A model generated the notes under the pieces. That model saw only the letters and a list, made by a program, of their open reading frames with translations. It did not search any database and was not told where the DNA came from. 64,000 nt of DNA from the NCBI RefSeq assembly GCF_000237925.1, contig NW_017386032.1, positions 248,001-312,000 of the forward strand, in the 5' to 3' direction. Numbering within the stretch: position 1 is the first letter of the stretch; each line of letters begins with the position of its first letter. Of this stretch, positions 33,801 to 47,010 are shown in pieces. Made by a program: the position numbers and the translations under genes. Source of the stretch: Schistosoma mansoni. Taxonomy: Eukaryota; Platyhelminthes; Trematoda; Strigeidida; Schistosomatidae.

Positions 33801-36800
33801 AAAAGATTTACTTTTAACATGTAACAGTGAGAGAAGGTCAAGAATGGTGAACGCAGGAAGGATTGATCGGTATGGTATGTGTGTGGTCATCCTTGTGACA
33901 AATCCCTATTCATATTAAGGCATATTATTCTATCCCCAGTTCAAATGTGCTCTTCAAAAGTGCTTAACGTCACATCGCTGATTGTCACGTATGGCGAGTC
34001 AAAAAAAAAACAATGATGTGACTCCCACGTGCGACTTTATGGATTGGGTAGTCTCGTCACGACAAATCTGCAATTTTGAGACTTAGTGTAATATAATTTT
34101 AACAAAGATAAGTGTAATAACACCGTACTAGACCACAATTATGTAAAACGACTATTTTGATGACCGAATCTCCTGTATTTGATCTGCACACAGAAGACTA
34201 ATTAATCAGTGTTTGTTCTATTAGACCGAACTACGTTCTTCTGTACAACGCGCAAAGCCTTTTAAAACCATTTACATCAAATCATCACAAAGCACAAACT
34301 CTGTACTTGATTCGATCGGTTCTGATTTCACATGGAAAACAAATTACATCAAAAGCATAAAATACCTCAGGCATTACAGCTTCAGCTATACAGTCAAACT
34401 TTCTTCTAGAATAGAACAGTGTACCGAGCAGTAGAAATCGCCACCGAAAAAAATGTATATGTCTGAGCATCAATAAGAGTGCTAACAGAAAAACGGGGTC
34501 AGAATCCATCTTCAAAGATTCGGGCGGCTGTTCCCAGCATTCAGTCTCATGACAACATTCATCAACCGTCCAACGCCGCAAACTTGAATCCAGTTAAATG
34601 TGATATTGGTGTTAATGATCTGACATCATACAAAAATAAACTGTCATCTACAGGGCGAATCCTTAAGTAAAATCGAATAACGAGTGCCTAGACGAAGAAG
34701 ACTGCCAAAATACTAAAGACGGAAGCAGAAATTGCGGGTAAACCTACAAGTACTATACAGTGCGAAAGAAAATAAGAATAACAGTATTGTCAAATAAAAC
34801 TTTCTGTGGGGTTAAGAGTATTGTTTTTTCTATGAACCACCTATTCACGACCATAGATTTTCTTAACAAGTAAGGAATCAAGTTTCCATTCCCCAAGGGC
34901 AGGTCATATCAGTCAATTAAAATAGGAGCAATGGAGAATACGGTCACCCAGAGTAGCAGCGTTCGGAATGCAGTGATGATAGTTAAAATGAAAGCGAAAG
35001 CTGTTTCCCACAACGACAGAGAACAGCTCAATGTTTATTTTGCAATTAAAACGAAAATAGTAACATTCGAGTGGAATACTTTGACGCTAGATTCACTACT
35101 CAACAGACAGTTCCCATAGACGTTCCCTGCGACAGTCTTAGACCTGATGATACTTGAAACACACGTCCTTGAAAAATATAAATTTGCATAGAAACGAGGT
35201 TTGGTACACACTACGTCATTAAAAGCCGCGAATTTCCGGAAAATTGTAGCAGGGTTTACAAACTCATCTAAAGCGAAATCCTCACCTTTGACAAATAGGC
35301 CAAAGCCAACTCATACAACCAAAATCTAAAAGCTCAGTGGATCACCCACTGATAAATACAATATCACTGAAGCCGAATTCGATCATGCAACGACAACAAT
35401 ATATTTCTTGAAAAGCAGTTAAATGCCGGTTCTACAGCCACGATCGATAATTTACAAAGTGAACTTAGCAAAAATATACCAACCAGGTAGATTTGTCCAA
35501 CAGATAAAAGCAGAAAAGATATATGATAGAATACTCAAACAGATATACGAACATGTTTATAAGTGGGCTTGTCCATCTCTCTTTTCATTGTTGTGAGTGA
35601 ATCCCGACCGTTAGGTGTGCGCTTAAGCGTTCAAAATGCATATAATGGGACAATTTCTTAGAATGATGGAACAAACACAAAGTAGAAAGCATGAGTCGAA
35701 GGATCAGCGAACATGACAAGATAACCTCAGTATAATTGATTGGTTGTTTCATTACTAATCACGAAGAGCAGGAGACAGTCAAAGTGTCTTGCCTACCCCA
35801 AACATGGGTCTATTGAAGTCATAGCCCTCACCATAAACGCTTGCTGGTCATTTACTCCACTTTTTCTTCTTTTTTGACATCAGGCTGTATTAAGGTGTCG
35901 GTTAACTTGCATTTATATCTTTCCTACATGTCCTATGTTCCATACCTTGCTAAAACGCACAAATTTACAAGTATCCGGAACAAGAATATCGGACAATCAA
36001 AGCTTGCAGAGAGTTGGTGGAATATTGAGACGGCATTGTATAGTAGCATAGGATAGAGTATGGGTTTTCAAACAAAATAAGTAAGCAGAAACAAACCAGT
36101 AGGCATAAGAATTATGGAATCCAATACTTTTAAGGCAATGACTAGGAATTTGAAAACAAATGGTCGGATAGTTACACATATGATAAGAATTGAAGGGCGA
36201 TGGCGAGTAAAAGTGAAGAGGCCCACAATGCTTTGACCGATACTGGTTCTTATGGACAGTTTCCGAATGCTACTGATTTTCAACCCCAGTAGTCTATAGT
36301 TGCATAAACGGTTATTGAGTTGTGGTGCAGGGTATTCCCGAAGCTCACTATGTGTAGCAACATCAAGAGTTGAGCATCGTGTTGAGGAGATCAGAAGACT
36401 CAGTAGACACTTTCTTGGGCAGCAAAATATAGAATGCGAATTACATAGGCTAATAGGTTAAATATTTGTGGTTAGTGAAATGGCCACTAGGTGCCAATTG
36501 GTTATTTATTCACACGATTAGATGTTCCGCGGTTCATCGTTAAGTATAGCCTGACTTAGGTAAGCTTCACTGAGCAAGTAGGAAACCCTGAGTTGATTCA
36601 TAAAGTATTTCGGGGAAGATCTGAACTGAGTAAAAGTTTAATTTGACGGCATATTTATCAAGAACCTATTCCAGGGACTCGTCTATGGCGTGAAAAAGAA
36701 AGTTGACTTTCATTTACCTAATTTTTCAATAACCTCAACCAAAATTCCTGATTTCAAAGGTTATAACTACTACTTTGACAATTTTTAATCTAACACAATG

Positions 36801-38200
36801 AACCATAGTCTTATTACGTCGAATTTCGAAAAGTAAGCCAAGGCTAAAGTTGATTAGTCTAATCCATAAGGGATCAAGTTTCCATGCTTCAAATGTGTGT
36901 AAAAAAGGTTGGTTTTTGTGATGTTTGAATGAACCAATGATTTCTTTGTATTGATGACTGTTTTGATTTTGAATTCCAAACACAGTACATTCGTTCGTGC
37001 TCATCTAATACTTCTTGAATAAATTGCGTCATTCCTGGGATTACTAGTTCATACTACAATTCAAATACTTCCGAATATCACAGTTTTGTAAAGTAGAACT
37101 GTTTTTCTTCGATCTTTTTCGGTCTAGTAATCTCATGCAATCGGATACGATCAAGCAATAATCTAGTGGGAGTCGAACACCTACCTTATAAGGAATAATT
37201 TCAAATTCTTTTTGATGGAAGTTAGATTGATAAACCCATTTACTCCAAGGCTTTAGAGGCTTCAGATGTTGCTTGTTCGGTGAGTGAAAGAATTCTGGAA
37301 TATGGTTATTTACACCCAGTCTAGAGCTTCTTTTAAAGTACGAGATGACAAATTTAGTTTACCGTTGTCAGGATATTATACGTTCCGGCAAATAGAAAAG
37401 GGAGGTCAGGACACGGCGTCTAATTTAATTAGCTGGTATGACATCATAACCACTTACGGAAGGACGTTTCAGTGGCTTTATCACACTTCTCAGAATGCTC
37501 GAAATGAATTCCAGGCCTGCCAATGTATGTGTTGAAACTGTTGTTTACGTAATTAAGCCGATTACAGCTAGTGACTGCTTATGCATATGTGTTCCCAAGC
37601 AGATAATAGTTTTCCTGGGTCTCCCATAAGTTCGTCATTGACCTTTGGGATAATGGGAACATTAGCTGCCGAAATGCTAATCTAGCTTCATAAGCTGGAG
37701 GAAATTCGTTCAGCATGTTATTCTTTTGTTTGACGAGAGTCTTTGATATTAATAAATACTGCCTAAATGTTGAAAGTGGCTGAAAAATCCAGTTGAACAA
37801 AGAGCCTTTCTCGCAACCTCCGCAGTTTGGATCCAAATTCGATAGGAATATAATCACGATGAGGAACATATGATTTCACTCTATAATTGAGGTGATTAAG
37901 TCCACACAAGGTTTGAGATTAAAATGAAGAAAATCTGGTGTAGTATTAACGTCATTTGAGGAAAAAACTCATCCCAGCTGAGATTACGTAGTAGAGTTTT
38001 GGAGAAGAACTAATCAGTGCAAAATCTCCAATAGAATCTATAAGAACGTTTTTATACGAATATTCGCCAAAATTAGAACGAATAGCTTGACAAAAATTGA
38101 ACGCAAAGTATAGAGAAGTCATTATATGTGAAAATTACATTTGAAATAATCTCAGCGATTGAAAATTAAATAATTCCAACGATTTGTCCAGCTAACTTGT
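30831..38200. other. Gene-poor stretch, no recognised gene
   Basis: No exon or element that I can name. Short open frames occur on both strands (for example minus 32721-33005, plus 34479-34670, minus 36735-37004, minus 37579-37869); none shows a known motif or a consistent exon chain. A B-box-like GTTCGACTCC on the minus strand at about 37160 may mark a decayed SINE. The base composition is less extremely AT-rich than the flanks, suggesting old, decayed repeats. Confidence 0.45.
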
Positions 38201-38289
38201 CTAGATTTCTTCAATGTAATAATCAAAATCAATATCATCAAAAAAATATGTATTGTTTTTTAACAATCAGATCAAAATCTACACTATGT

Positions 38290-38580
38290 TAAACCAATCA
38301 TATTTGAATGTTGTATATTTTTTGTAAACAGGATAATATGAGAGAGATATTCCTAAGACAGGAATTATCTTGTCTTTCATGTTGTCCGAAGTTGTGAAGA
38401 TGCAGTTCGGCATGGAGAGTGTGGCACTAACCCTCCAAAGGTCATCAGAGGTAAGATTTCCGAGAGAGACAGATTGATTTCTATCCGAAGGAACAGCGAA
38501 GGTTTCATAGTCAATTCATCCAGCTCAGAGATCACAATACCAACATCCCCATACCGAGCCACAAATATTCGCCGCCATTT
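38290..38580 (-). pseudogene. Unrecognised coding-like block, frameshifted
   Basis: Minus strand. A frame opening at 38580 reads ARYGDVGIVISELDELT. A second frame then continues for 73 codons (DYETFAVPSDRN, LTSDDLWRVSATLSMPN, MKDKIIPVLGI) to a stop near 38283. The residue mix looks protein-like, and moving from one frame to the other needs a 1-nt slip, as in a decayed gene. No family recognised. The alternative is chance open frames. Confidence 0.3.
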
Positions 38581-39799
38581 TAATTTTTTGGTTTATATAT
38601 AATTTACCTAGATATGTGCTTTTCTCTCAGGGATACATTGATTACTTATTAATCAACGTTTCTGGTCTAAAGTGGAACGAACACCATGCGAAAAAGGTTT
38701 TGGAACGACTGCGAGTCAGTTGAATGAAAGAACCTGAAGGTACACACGTTTTGGGAATAAAACCTTCAAAATTTATCGGAAAAGAAACCCAAATTGCATT
38801 GCTTCAATTAAAAAAGAAGTGTGCCTCAACAAAAAATATGCTATGCCGAATTCTCTAACACGTGAAGAATGTTTTGTAAGTTTAATTAAATGTAATTTTT
38901 GATTTATGCCTAACTACGCACAGTATACATATTACTTAACAGGTGTCCTTAGAAGGGAGTCAAAACGTTCTCAGTCAACAACTGGGGCTAATCAGTTTAT
39001 TTAAAAACGAGAGCACGAACTGCACTAAGCATTTGTGATAACATATTCGGACCTTTATTCGACACTTACTTAAATAGCAGACGCTGTCAACAAGAAATTG
39101 GATTATGTTCTTTGCATATTGGTTAAAAAGTATTGGTAATCTGGAAGGGAATGGACACGGCGAAAACGTCTTAGAAACGAATATGTATTAAAATAGGATG
39201 TTAATTAAAAATAATGTCAACCTGAGCCTGTAATGGCATTTGGCCCTAACCACACAATCCTTCAAATTATTTGAAACTTTGGTTATTTGTAGGCAATATG
39301 CCTGCTTTTTATATTGCTTCTGAAATATTATTCGTCTATGGGAAAAGCTAACGTTACTTCATTTCAAAGTTTACTGAAGAAACCATAAATTATCATCATG
39401 AATGTTATCTTTTTTTATTGATTTCTGACAAATTGACTTTGCTGAAACTTTGAACTTGGTTTGTTTATGATTCTGATCTTAAATTTTTGACGCTTGGTCA
39501 GCCTTTGGTTTGGTCTTTAAGTTTCGATTTTGGAAGTCTAGAAATTGGAGGTTCTTTAGGAAATTTGCTATCAATGATAAATGGAGCAGCTTTCTGATAT
39601 ACAACGATAAACGAATAAAATATGGTTATTTGGACTCCCTAATTTCTGTTTTCCTCTTCGACTAAAGGTTGAAATATTGTCACATTGTAGTACATCAGAA
39701 GAGGCAAAGTGTGAATTCCGAATCTAAAAATAATTCTGAATTTTTCGACCATGTCATTTTCTGAGTTAAACCATTATTGGCGACACCAATGACTCTGGA

Positions 39800-41960
39800 T
39801 ATAGTAATAATAATAGTAGTTTATTCTCAAATAACAGTTTGTTACATGAGGCATGCCGGTTTACAGGCAATATCAAATTGTTACAGAAGTTACAATTTTC
39901 ACCGTAGAAATATACTCAGCAGGGTTGATATTTCATAAGATATGAATGTAAATGGATTTCGTAAGAAACATATCAACACCACACTTGGCGCACTTTATGA
40001 AGGTTGCGTTGCAACATACAGCTGGTGATGGAGAATAGATGCAGGCAAAGTTGGGGGCTTTTAGAAGCTTCGACCTTATATCCCTCCAGAATATCGGAAG
40101 CTTTAATAACGGTGTAGGACGAAGTCACCCGTGCCATATCTGTTTTCGGTGGAGTATCTGCAGTAGGCTGAAAAAGGTGTAAGAAAAAGGAAGGACGAAA
40201 AGCAGAGCACACAATATTCATGGAGGAATGGTTAAGGTATAACCATTTAGTCTATTTGTCTGTTACTGAAGTACTTATTAGGCAAGAGCATACTAATGTG
40301 TTAAAGAAGAATAAGTGTGAACAAGGTATGAGTGGATAAGGAACTGTATAAATGAAGGTAATTCAGAAAGAAGTGTGGAATTGTGTGTGATTATAAAATA
40401 AAGTTCTGAAAACAGTATTCCGATACAAATAGCTGTCTCCCTTTTTTTCGAAGCTATTTGAACCCTTTTTTGTTTTTAGATTTTATATTTTGTCCTGTTT
40501 GTGTATTAGCTGTTGCTAGTCCTCGAGGAAGATATTATTTTGCTGGGATTGGTGCAAATTCTCGCTTAGTGTGAAAAAAACAATCTAAAAGTAAATTGAA
40601 CCCTTTCGCATTGCACTTTGGGACCAAAGTCATCTAACATTGCTAACGTAAGATTGTTCGTTAGTATTTAACCCTGATTATTGTTGTTTTCGAAAAAATC
40701 ATTTAATTTGCAGTAGAATGTGTATTAATATGAAATATTATATCTTGGCTGAAGTTCTGAGATGCCATGGTGTTTTTAAACAACAACGAACCATCCAAGA
40801 ATCTAGCTAGACTACTGATATAATCTCTGATTTAAAACCCAATTTGCTATGACTTTAAAAAAGAAGAAAGCCGTATGCCGATTCGCTACGATTTTGTGTC
40901 CTGCTTTTTATCACGTGAATTATACGCCAATCGAAATATGACTTTTCGAATCTTAACACTGTGCCAAATCAATGACAATCGACCTTGGTCATTTGTCCGC
41001 CCAGCACTTCCAATGGAGTCCAGAACATCAATTACAGCTTCTGTTATGCGAATAATTTATTTCAAGCATACTCGGTTTATATGCCAAACAGATAGACCAC
41101 ATTATACCATAAAATAGAAAATAATATTTGTACAGGATCAAGCCAAATGTGGCCGTGAACGTGGGATACAATAATCAATAAACTGGATATAATTTAGGGA
41201 CAGTAAATCGCATAATAATAATACATAGGTCAAAATGAAGCTTATAATAAGATGAACATATATCGACTAAATTTAATCACTGAATAGTTAAACAATAAGT
41301 ATATATAGAATAATCGTCCATTATTAGGTTACGAAAGTTACCCATATTTATTTCTTCACTAGGATGTGACACAATCACTCTCATCAACTCATACATTTCT
41401 CGCACTCATGTGCGCTTCTACAAATCTTTCCCTAGAGTCTGCATTACTCAGTTGTTGGCACAAACTCGGCACATTTGATAGCTCCGGCAAATGAATTGAT
41501 GCATAGCCTGGCCAAGAACATGAACATTTCTTTTTTCTCTTCAGAATTTTGCTCTGAGGGTGAAGCCATGTAACTTTTGACATCTGGAACAAGCTGAACG
41601 TACGCGCTTTCCAGGCGCTCCACAAGTCTACTTTATGACAACTAAAAACTTAAAAAGCTGCAATACATAAATACTTGGCATGACCAAAATCCTGATACAA
41701 TTTTTGTCGAGATTGGGTCTGGTATGTAACGTGGACGCCATGCCCGTTTGGAAAATATTTGGAAGAAAACAGTACATCTGAATGAATGAACTGCTATCAA
41801 CTTTCGTAGATTATATTTACTAAACAACCCTGCTTAGGGTGCATACTGTGAACCAGTATATGTTGTAACTTGTAGATCATGCCTGTAAAAATGGCTTGTA
41901 CCTGCCCTTTCAGAAATATATTATTATATTGTTATTTGATTTGATAGTTAGCATGATCAA
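39800..41960. other. Gene-poor stretch with scattered minus-strand open frames
   Basis: Minus-strand frames at 39973-40221, 41389-41625 and 41642-41827 have mixed, protein-like composition (for example RPRYIPDPISTKIVSGFW), but I see no consistent splice chain and no known motif. They may be parts of the same decayed gene as the block at 42001-42467. Confidence 0.3.
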
Positions 41961-42000
41961 AAGGCGTCTGTAATATTTTAATCGAACTAAAACAAACAAT

Positions 42001-42467
42001 TCAGTCACTATTCACAGATTTAGTAATGTATTCAAGAAATTGTATGATTGAGTCATGTGCATGAACAGTCGCCTTGAACCTCCGGTTCCCATTAGACCTA
42101 TCACGTAAAGCATCAGATAAGGGTGCATTAAAATTGCTAACTTCATTTAACTCACCATACCGGCGGCCATATGTCCACGTCCCTTTGCAAAGTTTGAGAT
42201 AATGACATGCGATGCAGTTCACTAGTCTAAACGCGAAGTACTCTGATGGTTTCTCACGCGAGCACAATACCTCTGATCTCTCACGAATAAAAACAACATA
42301 TGGATCAGAACATCAAGACGTGAGAGTGGTCTAGATGCTGTAAACGCACCAGCTACGCTTCTTCGTGGTTTAGGAACTAACGACGAGGTTCCAAGGGGAT
42401 TGAAAGTCACTCGGTACACAACAACGACTAAACGACTTGAAATATCAACTGAAACGGCTTTACTTAC
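42001..42467 (-). pseudogene. Unrecognised minus-strand coding-like region with one frameshift
   Basis: From 42467 the frame reads SKAVSVDISSRLVVVVYRVTF, then PLGTSSLVPKPRRSVAGAF and SRPLSRLDVL. A 1-nt shift near 42312 moves to a frame reading DPYVVFIRERSEVLCSREK, then FAFRLVNCIACHYLKLC and HDSIIQFLEYITKSVNSD, to a stop at 42001. Together this is about 155 protein-like residues. I do not recognise the family. The single shift and lack of splice sites suggest a pseudogene or a base error in an exon. Confidence 0.35.
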
Positions 42468-43980
42468 CTAATATTCGGTGCAACATCTAAACATTTCACC
42501 ATACTACAATATATTCAACGTTTGTTAATATGATAAAAGTTTACGATACTTTTCAGTCGAGTCCCTTCACTTTCTTCAAGACAACGATCACGATCAATGA
42601 TACCGGGACTATAGCTACCTACCTAGACAAATTGATTGCATCTAAAATCTTAAAAATATCAACAATACGACACTGTAACACACAAATGGACAATTCAAGG
42701 CTAAAGGTCCAAAAAAAAGTAGGAACTCGAATGTCAGATTGGGCAACACGTTTTAGACCAAGGAATATTCATGACTCCACAACACAGAAGCTTCCATAGA
42801 GGATCATTGTATAAAGAGGCTAACAACCAAGTGCTTCTACAGTAATGTAAAAGGACTTGAAAGTGAAGTAGGAGGGATCAGAAGCATGTGCTTCAAACTT
42901 GAAACCAAGATCAAGGTTCTAAACAAAATCTGTCTCTCTGCTGATATCGTTGAGTCGTGTAAGGCATAGCACCTGCCCTGGCAGAAATATGTTATTACTC
43001 TTCAGATTTGACAGGCAAAACACGAGGTGGAGTGATGGCATTCATCAAAATCCGCTTCAAGGTCACAATGCCGTCAACAGTCATATAAGTCGAATCGTCA
43101 GAATCTTGCTGATATTGTTTCAAAGCAAGCGGCACAAAGCAATGGGTTGGAAGAATATGGCGTCCTCCTATGTGTGTAAGCATATAAAAGGAAAAGCTAC
43201 CACATCCGATAACACTACTACTACTACATCTGTGGCTTTATGAGGTACCCACAGCCAGGACATTGACAGCTCACTTCTAGACCTCGGCAAGAAGAGTGTA
43301 ACCCCTCAATGTGGTTTCATAAGCGAATGGTCACAGCGATTGGAATCTAAGGACTGTGAGCGTTGCCACTCAAGGAGGTAAGGATGAAAAACCTTTAAAA
43401 TTATATTATTCATCAAAAAAAGATCATCTTCTGATCGGAGATAATTTTCCGAAAGTGGATTATGTTATCTATTGAATATTAATGTGTTTAACAATGATTT
43501 ATACAAACAAGGTCAGTCATCTATCTAATTGACTGGAAAACAAAGCAGAACCTCCGAAACTTTTCTCGCTCATTTTCTTTTCTTTCTATTCATCTCAATA
43601 TCTGAAGTTCGCTTATATTCATATTTATGATAATAATTATTAAGATTGGTCCATCGACACATTAGACACTTTTTTGTCCCTTCTTTTCCTCCTAAACATC
43701 CGAATTCTCTAACTAAGAAATCATCTTATGTTACTATTAAATAAACTAACTTCTCAGATTCACTTGATCTCCACCGCATATATATAACATACAGAAATTT
43801 ATGTTTATCTATCGTTTTGCAACTGATTATGACATTTATAGCGTCGTTCTAAATTATTATTTCACAAGAGTTTATACTAAAATCAAGTTTCATTCGATAT
43901 CCCTTTGCATAAATTTGCGTGAATTTACCCAAGTGGACTTAAAGCGTTTTCTAATCAATGGTTTACTTCGGAGATCGATA

Positions 43981-44732
43981 ACTCAGCCTGTAGCCCCTCC
44001 GAAGCTACTGCTGGTCCCAAGCCCGGATAAAGGAGGGGGGTCGGGCATTGGGTTAGCGACCCCATCCCGTAGAAAACTAACTGCACCAATAGAATCACAC
44101 TTGACGGAGAAGCTTTGGAGGATGTAAATAACTTCACATATCCGGACAGAATCATCGATGAACACGAAGGATCTGATGCAAATGTGGAGATGCAGATCAG
44201 TAAAGCAAGAGCAGCATATTTACAACTGAAGAACATCTGAAACTCAAAACAATTGTCAACCAACACCGAAGCCAGAATTTTCAATACAAATGTCAAGACA
44301 GTTCTACTGTATGAGGCGGAAGCCTGGAGAACTACGAAAGCCATCATCCAGAAGATACAAGTGTTTATCAACAGTTGTCTAGACAAAATACTTTGGATCA
44401 GTTGGCCAGACATTATCAGCAACAACCTACTGTGGGAGAGAACAGACCAGGTTCCAGAGGAGGAAGAAATGAAGAAGAGGAGCTGGAAATGGATAGGACA
44501 CACAATGAGGAAAGCACCCAACTGCGTCTCAAGGCAAGCCCTCGTACGAAATACTGAAGGTCAAAGGAGAAGAGGAAGACCAAAGAACACATGACGCCAA
44601 GAAATGGAGATAGACATGAGGAAAATGAACAAAAATTGGATAGAACTAAAAATGAAGGCCCAGGACAGAGTGGGTTGGAGAATGCTGGCCGGCGGCCTAC
44701 GCCCCATTAAGAGTAACAGGCGTAAGTAAGTA
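43981..44732 (+). mobile_element. SR2-like RTE retrotransposon, short internally deleted copy
   Basis: The leader (cctgtagcccctccgaagct to ccccatcccgtagaaaac, about 43988-44080) is joined almost directly to the reverse-transcriptase C-terminus. This reads ITLDGEALEDVNNF, then ARAAYLQLKNI (followed by a stop), [51 protein letters not shown] and DRVGWRMLAGGLRPI. It ends in the typical short repeat tail (gtaagtaagtaag) at about 44722-44735. Endonuclease and catalytic reverse-transcriptase core are gone. Both true ends seem present, making this an example of a leader-plus-tail deletion derivative. Confidence 0.88.
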
Positions 44733-44964
44733 AGTCAGAGGTCGACATTAGCATGTTTGAACCCTCTCACTAGGTGTTCGTTTTTTTCTTTTCAGAATTT
44801 TCTTTTCCTCTCTTCCTTCCAAATAATTATTATTCTTAATTATCCGAAGTTTGTAATTAAAACAATCTCTTATGTTATACTCAAATTAGCTTCTCAGACT
44901 CGTTTTATTATCACTATGTATATATGACTCATACATATTTATATTCCATTTGTTTCAAGCCAGT

Positions 44965-45840
44965 AAAATCACTCCCAGTAGTGACGAATGCAATGGAAAG
45001 ACTGGTCAGTGACCAAATGCGGGAACATGTGGACAGAAACAACATCCTTCATGAAGCCCAGCAATGGTTTAAAAAAGATGGTGAGCGCTCAATGTTCTCC
45101 TGACATGGGACGACCGAGAAATCTGTCGTGACCAAAGGTAACAATTCGTGTAACAACATTTGATTTCGCATAAGCGTTTGACATATTAAGGTACCCATTC
45201 TTCATAGAAAAGGTCCCGACACACTTCTATCTTTGTTCTAAAATACCTCCTAGATAAAATAAGATCATCGACCCTCATATAGGCTGAAAATAGTAAGATA
45301 TACAGGTCTATGAGAGGCGGAAAGAATTAACTCAGACCGTAAAGGAACCACATTTTAATAGGGAATGGGAGGTGGACAATGGACTGAAACTTAGCTTATC
45401 TAAATGCCACGTTATGCTTGTTCAGCCCTATGGGACACAGAAAATTTGCATCTTCTATGATGATCTACCCTAAATCATCTGCTTAGACCGAAATCTAGGA
45501 CTAGTAATCACACAGAGCTTAGACTGCATTGCAGGTGTAGACTAGGCAAATGCAACTACTCACTTTTCATGAAGACAGCTTAGTGCAATCACTCCAGAAT
45601 TGCATTCGACACTTCGAAAAAGTACTTAGGGCCTGATCTCGAAATTCACAACGTTGTTAAACCGCCTGTCATCAAAAAGTGCATAAAGTACAGGAACGGG
45701 CAAGAATAGTGATGAGATTGAGAAACAAATCTCAGTAAGATAGACCCCAATACAAGATTGTTCTCGTTGAGTTAGAGAGTAATAGATGGTCTGATAGTGT
45801 CCCATAATACACCAGATACTCCAAGTCATCTCAACACGAA
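44965..45840 (+). pseudogene. CR1-like (SR1-type) reverse transcriptase relic
   Basis: The plus strand reads SPVVTNAMERLVSDQMREHVDRNNILHEAQ near 44970-45070, split here only for length. This is the block of non-LTR reverse transcriptases before the QxGF motif, where the copy reads QQWFKKD in place of QHGFRKG. Further on it reads GLKLSLSKCHVMLVQP near 45380-45427 (the late RT block), then interrupted frames to about 45840. Many stops; dead copy. Confidence 0.75.
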
Positions 45841-46479
45841 TATCCTACCAGGGATTCATCACTGTACTCCATGGGGGAATTCCCGAGAACGTTAACATTA
45901 AACAGTGAAAACTCAAGTATGTCCTCACTTTTTCTCACTAAGAGTCGACACAATTTAGGACAATCTTACAGCTGAAGTGATCACAATCAACTCAATGAAT
46001 AGACCTAATAATTATGTACTAACACATGGTCCACCAAATAGTTTGTATACGGTCTCTCGAAGATATTAGATATTTAGCAGACGACCTTGATGTGCTTTAT
46101 GGACACTTAGTCTTGACCTACTGCGTAGAGATCGTGGTTCTGGGTATTTTTGTAAAAGTTTTTTATAAACCTTTAGGTTATTGCCACTTCCATAGTTTAT
46201 CAATTTACCTTTGACTTGAAACTTACCTATAAATTGTATATATGATATTTCAGTCGAAGGGGAAACAAAATATGCGCGACACAGTAAGAAAATGAGATAG
46301 TGAAGAGACAGAAAAAAAAGTTTGGGATAATTTGAAATACAGAATGCATAGAAGTTAGTGGATAAAATAATGACAATATTCAGGGGGGTGGGTCATTACA
46401 ACTGAAAACGATTCTTTCATTAAGAGAATTTCCTCTCATACGAATAAAGTAAATAAAAATATTGGCGGTGCAATCACTT

Positions 46480-47010
46480 AGTTTTGTAATTTGATTAATT
46501 TACAAAAGGAATTGTTTTGGGAAGGTACGGGTCTGATGTACCGATTGTCTTTTATAAATAGCTATAGTATTTTTTTTTACATATATTCTTGGGTTTTTCG
46601 AAGGCTGTGAACCTTTGTACAGCACATACGGTGTTTCTTGGTCGCCCTTTCCACCCATATAGTTCTCGAAAGCATTAACTCCATGGACCACTACTCGGAA
46701 ACCCTGAATCCCAAGGTTCGCTTTGCCATTATGATTTTGGGTTTTTAACTCAACCTGAGTATTCATTCCATCCTCAAGTAAACACTGGCTGCATATGAAT
46801 ATTCGAGTTACAGATTTCATATGAATTGTATAACATAACGTTTTTTCCATCGTTAGTTTCAAGTAACAAATGTAAGAACCTCTTTGCTTGGGTCTCACCC
46901 TCTACACACCGAGTTTTATCAGGGACTTTTGCTCGCTGCACATCGTCCAGTTGCTTTCACCCCGCAGCGTTTACAGTGAGTGCACTTTTGATGGGTGGTG
47001 ATTTAATTGT
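46480..47010 (-). other. Unrecognised minus-strand coding-like segment
   Basis: A 132-residue minus-strand frame (46898-46500) contains ELKTQNHNGKANLGIQGFRV and NAFENYMGGKGDQETPYVL. A second minus-strand frame just upstream reads VPDKTRCVEGETQAKRFLHL and then ETNDGKNVMLYNSYEICNS, overlapping it in position. Both look protein-like, so a frameshifted gene or retrocopy is possible. No domain recognised, and I cannot choose between a real exon and a relic. Confidence 0.3.

Noticed and set aside
37284-37535. Plus-strand frame containing VIYTQSRAS, reminiscent of a copine C2 segment
   Set aside because: The match covers only nine residues, and nothing before or after fits a C2 domain.
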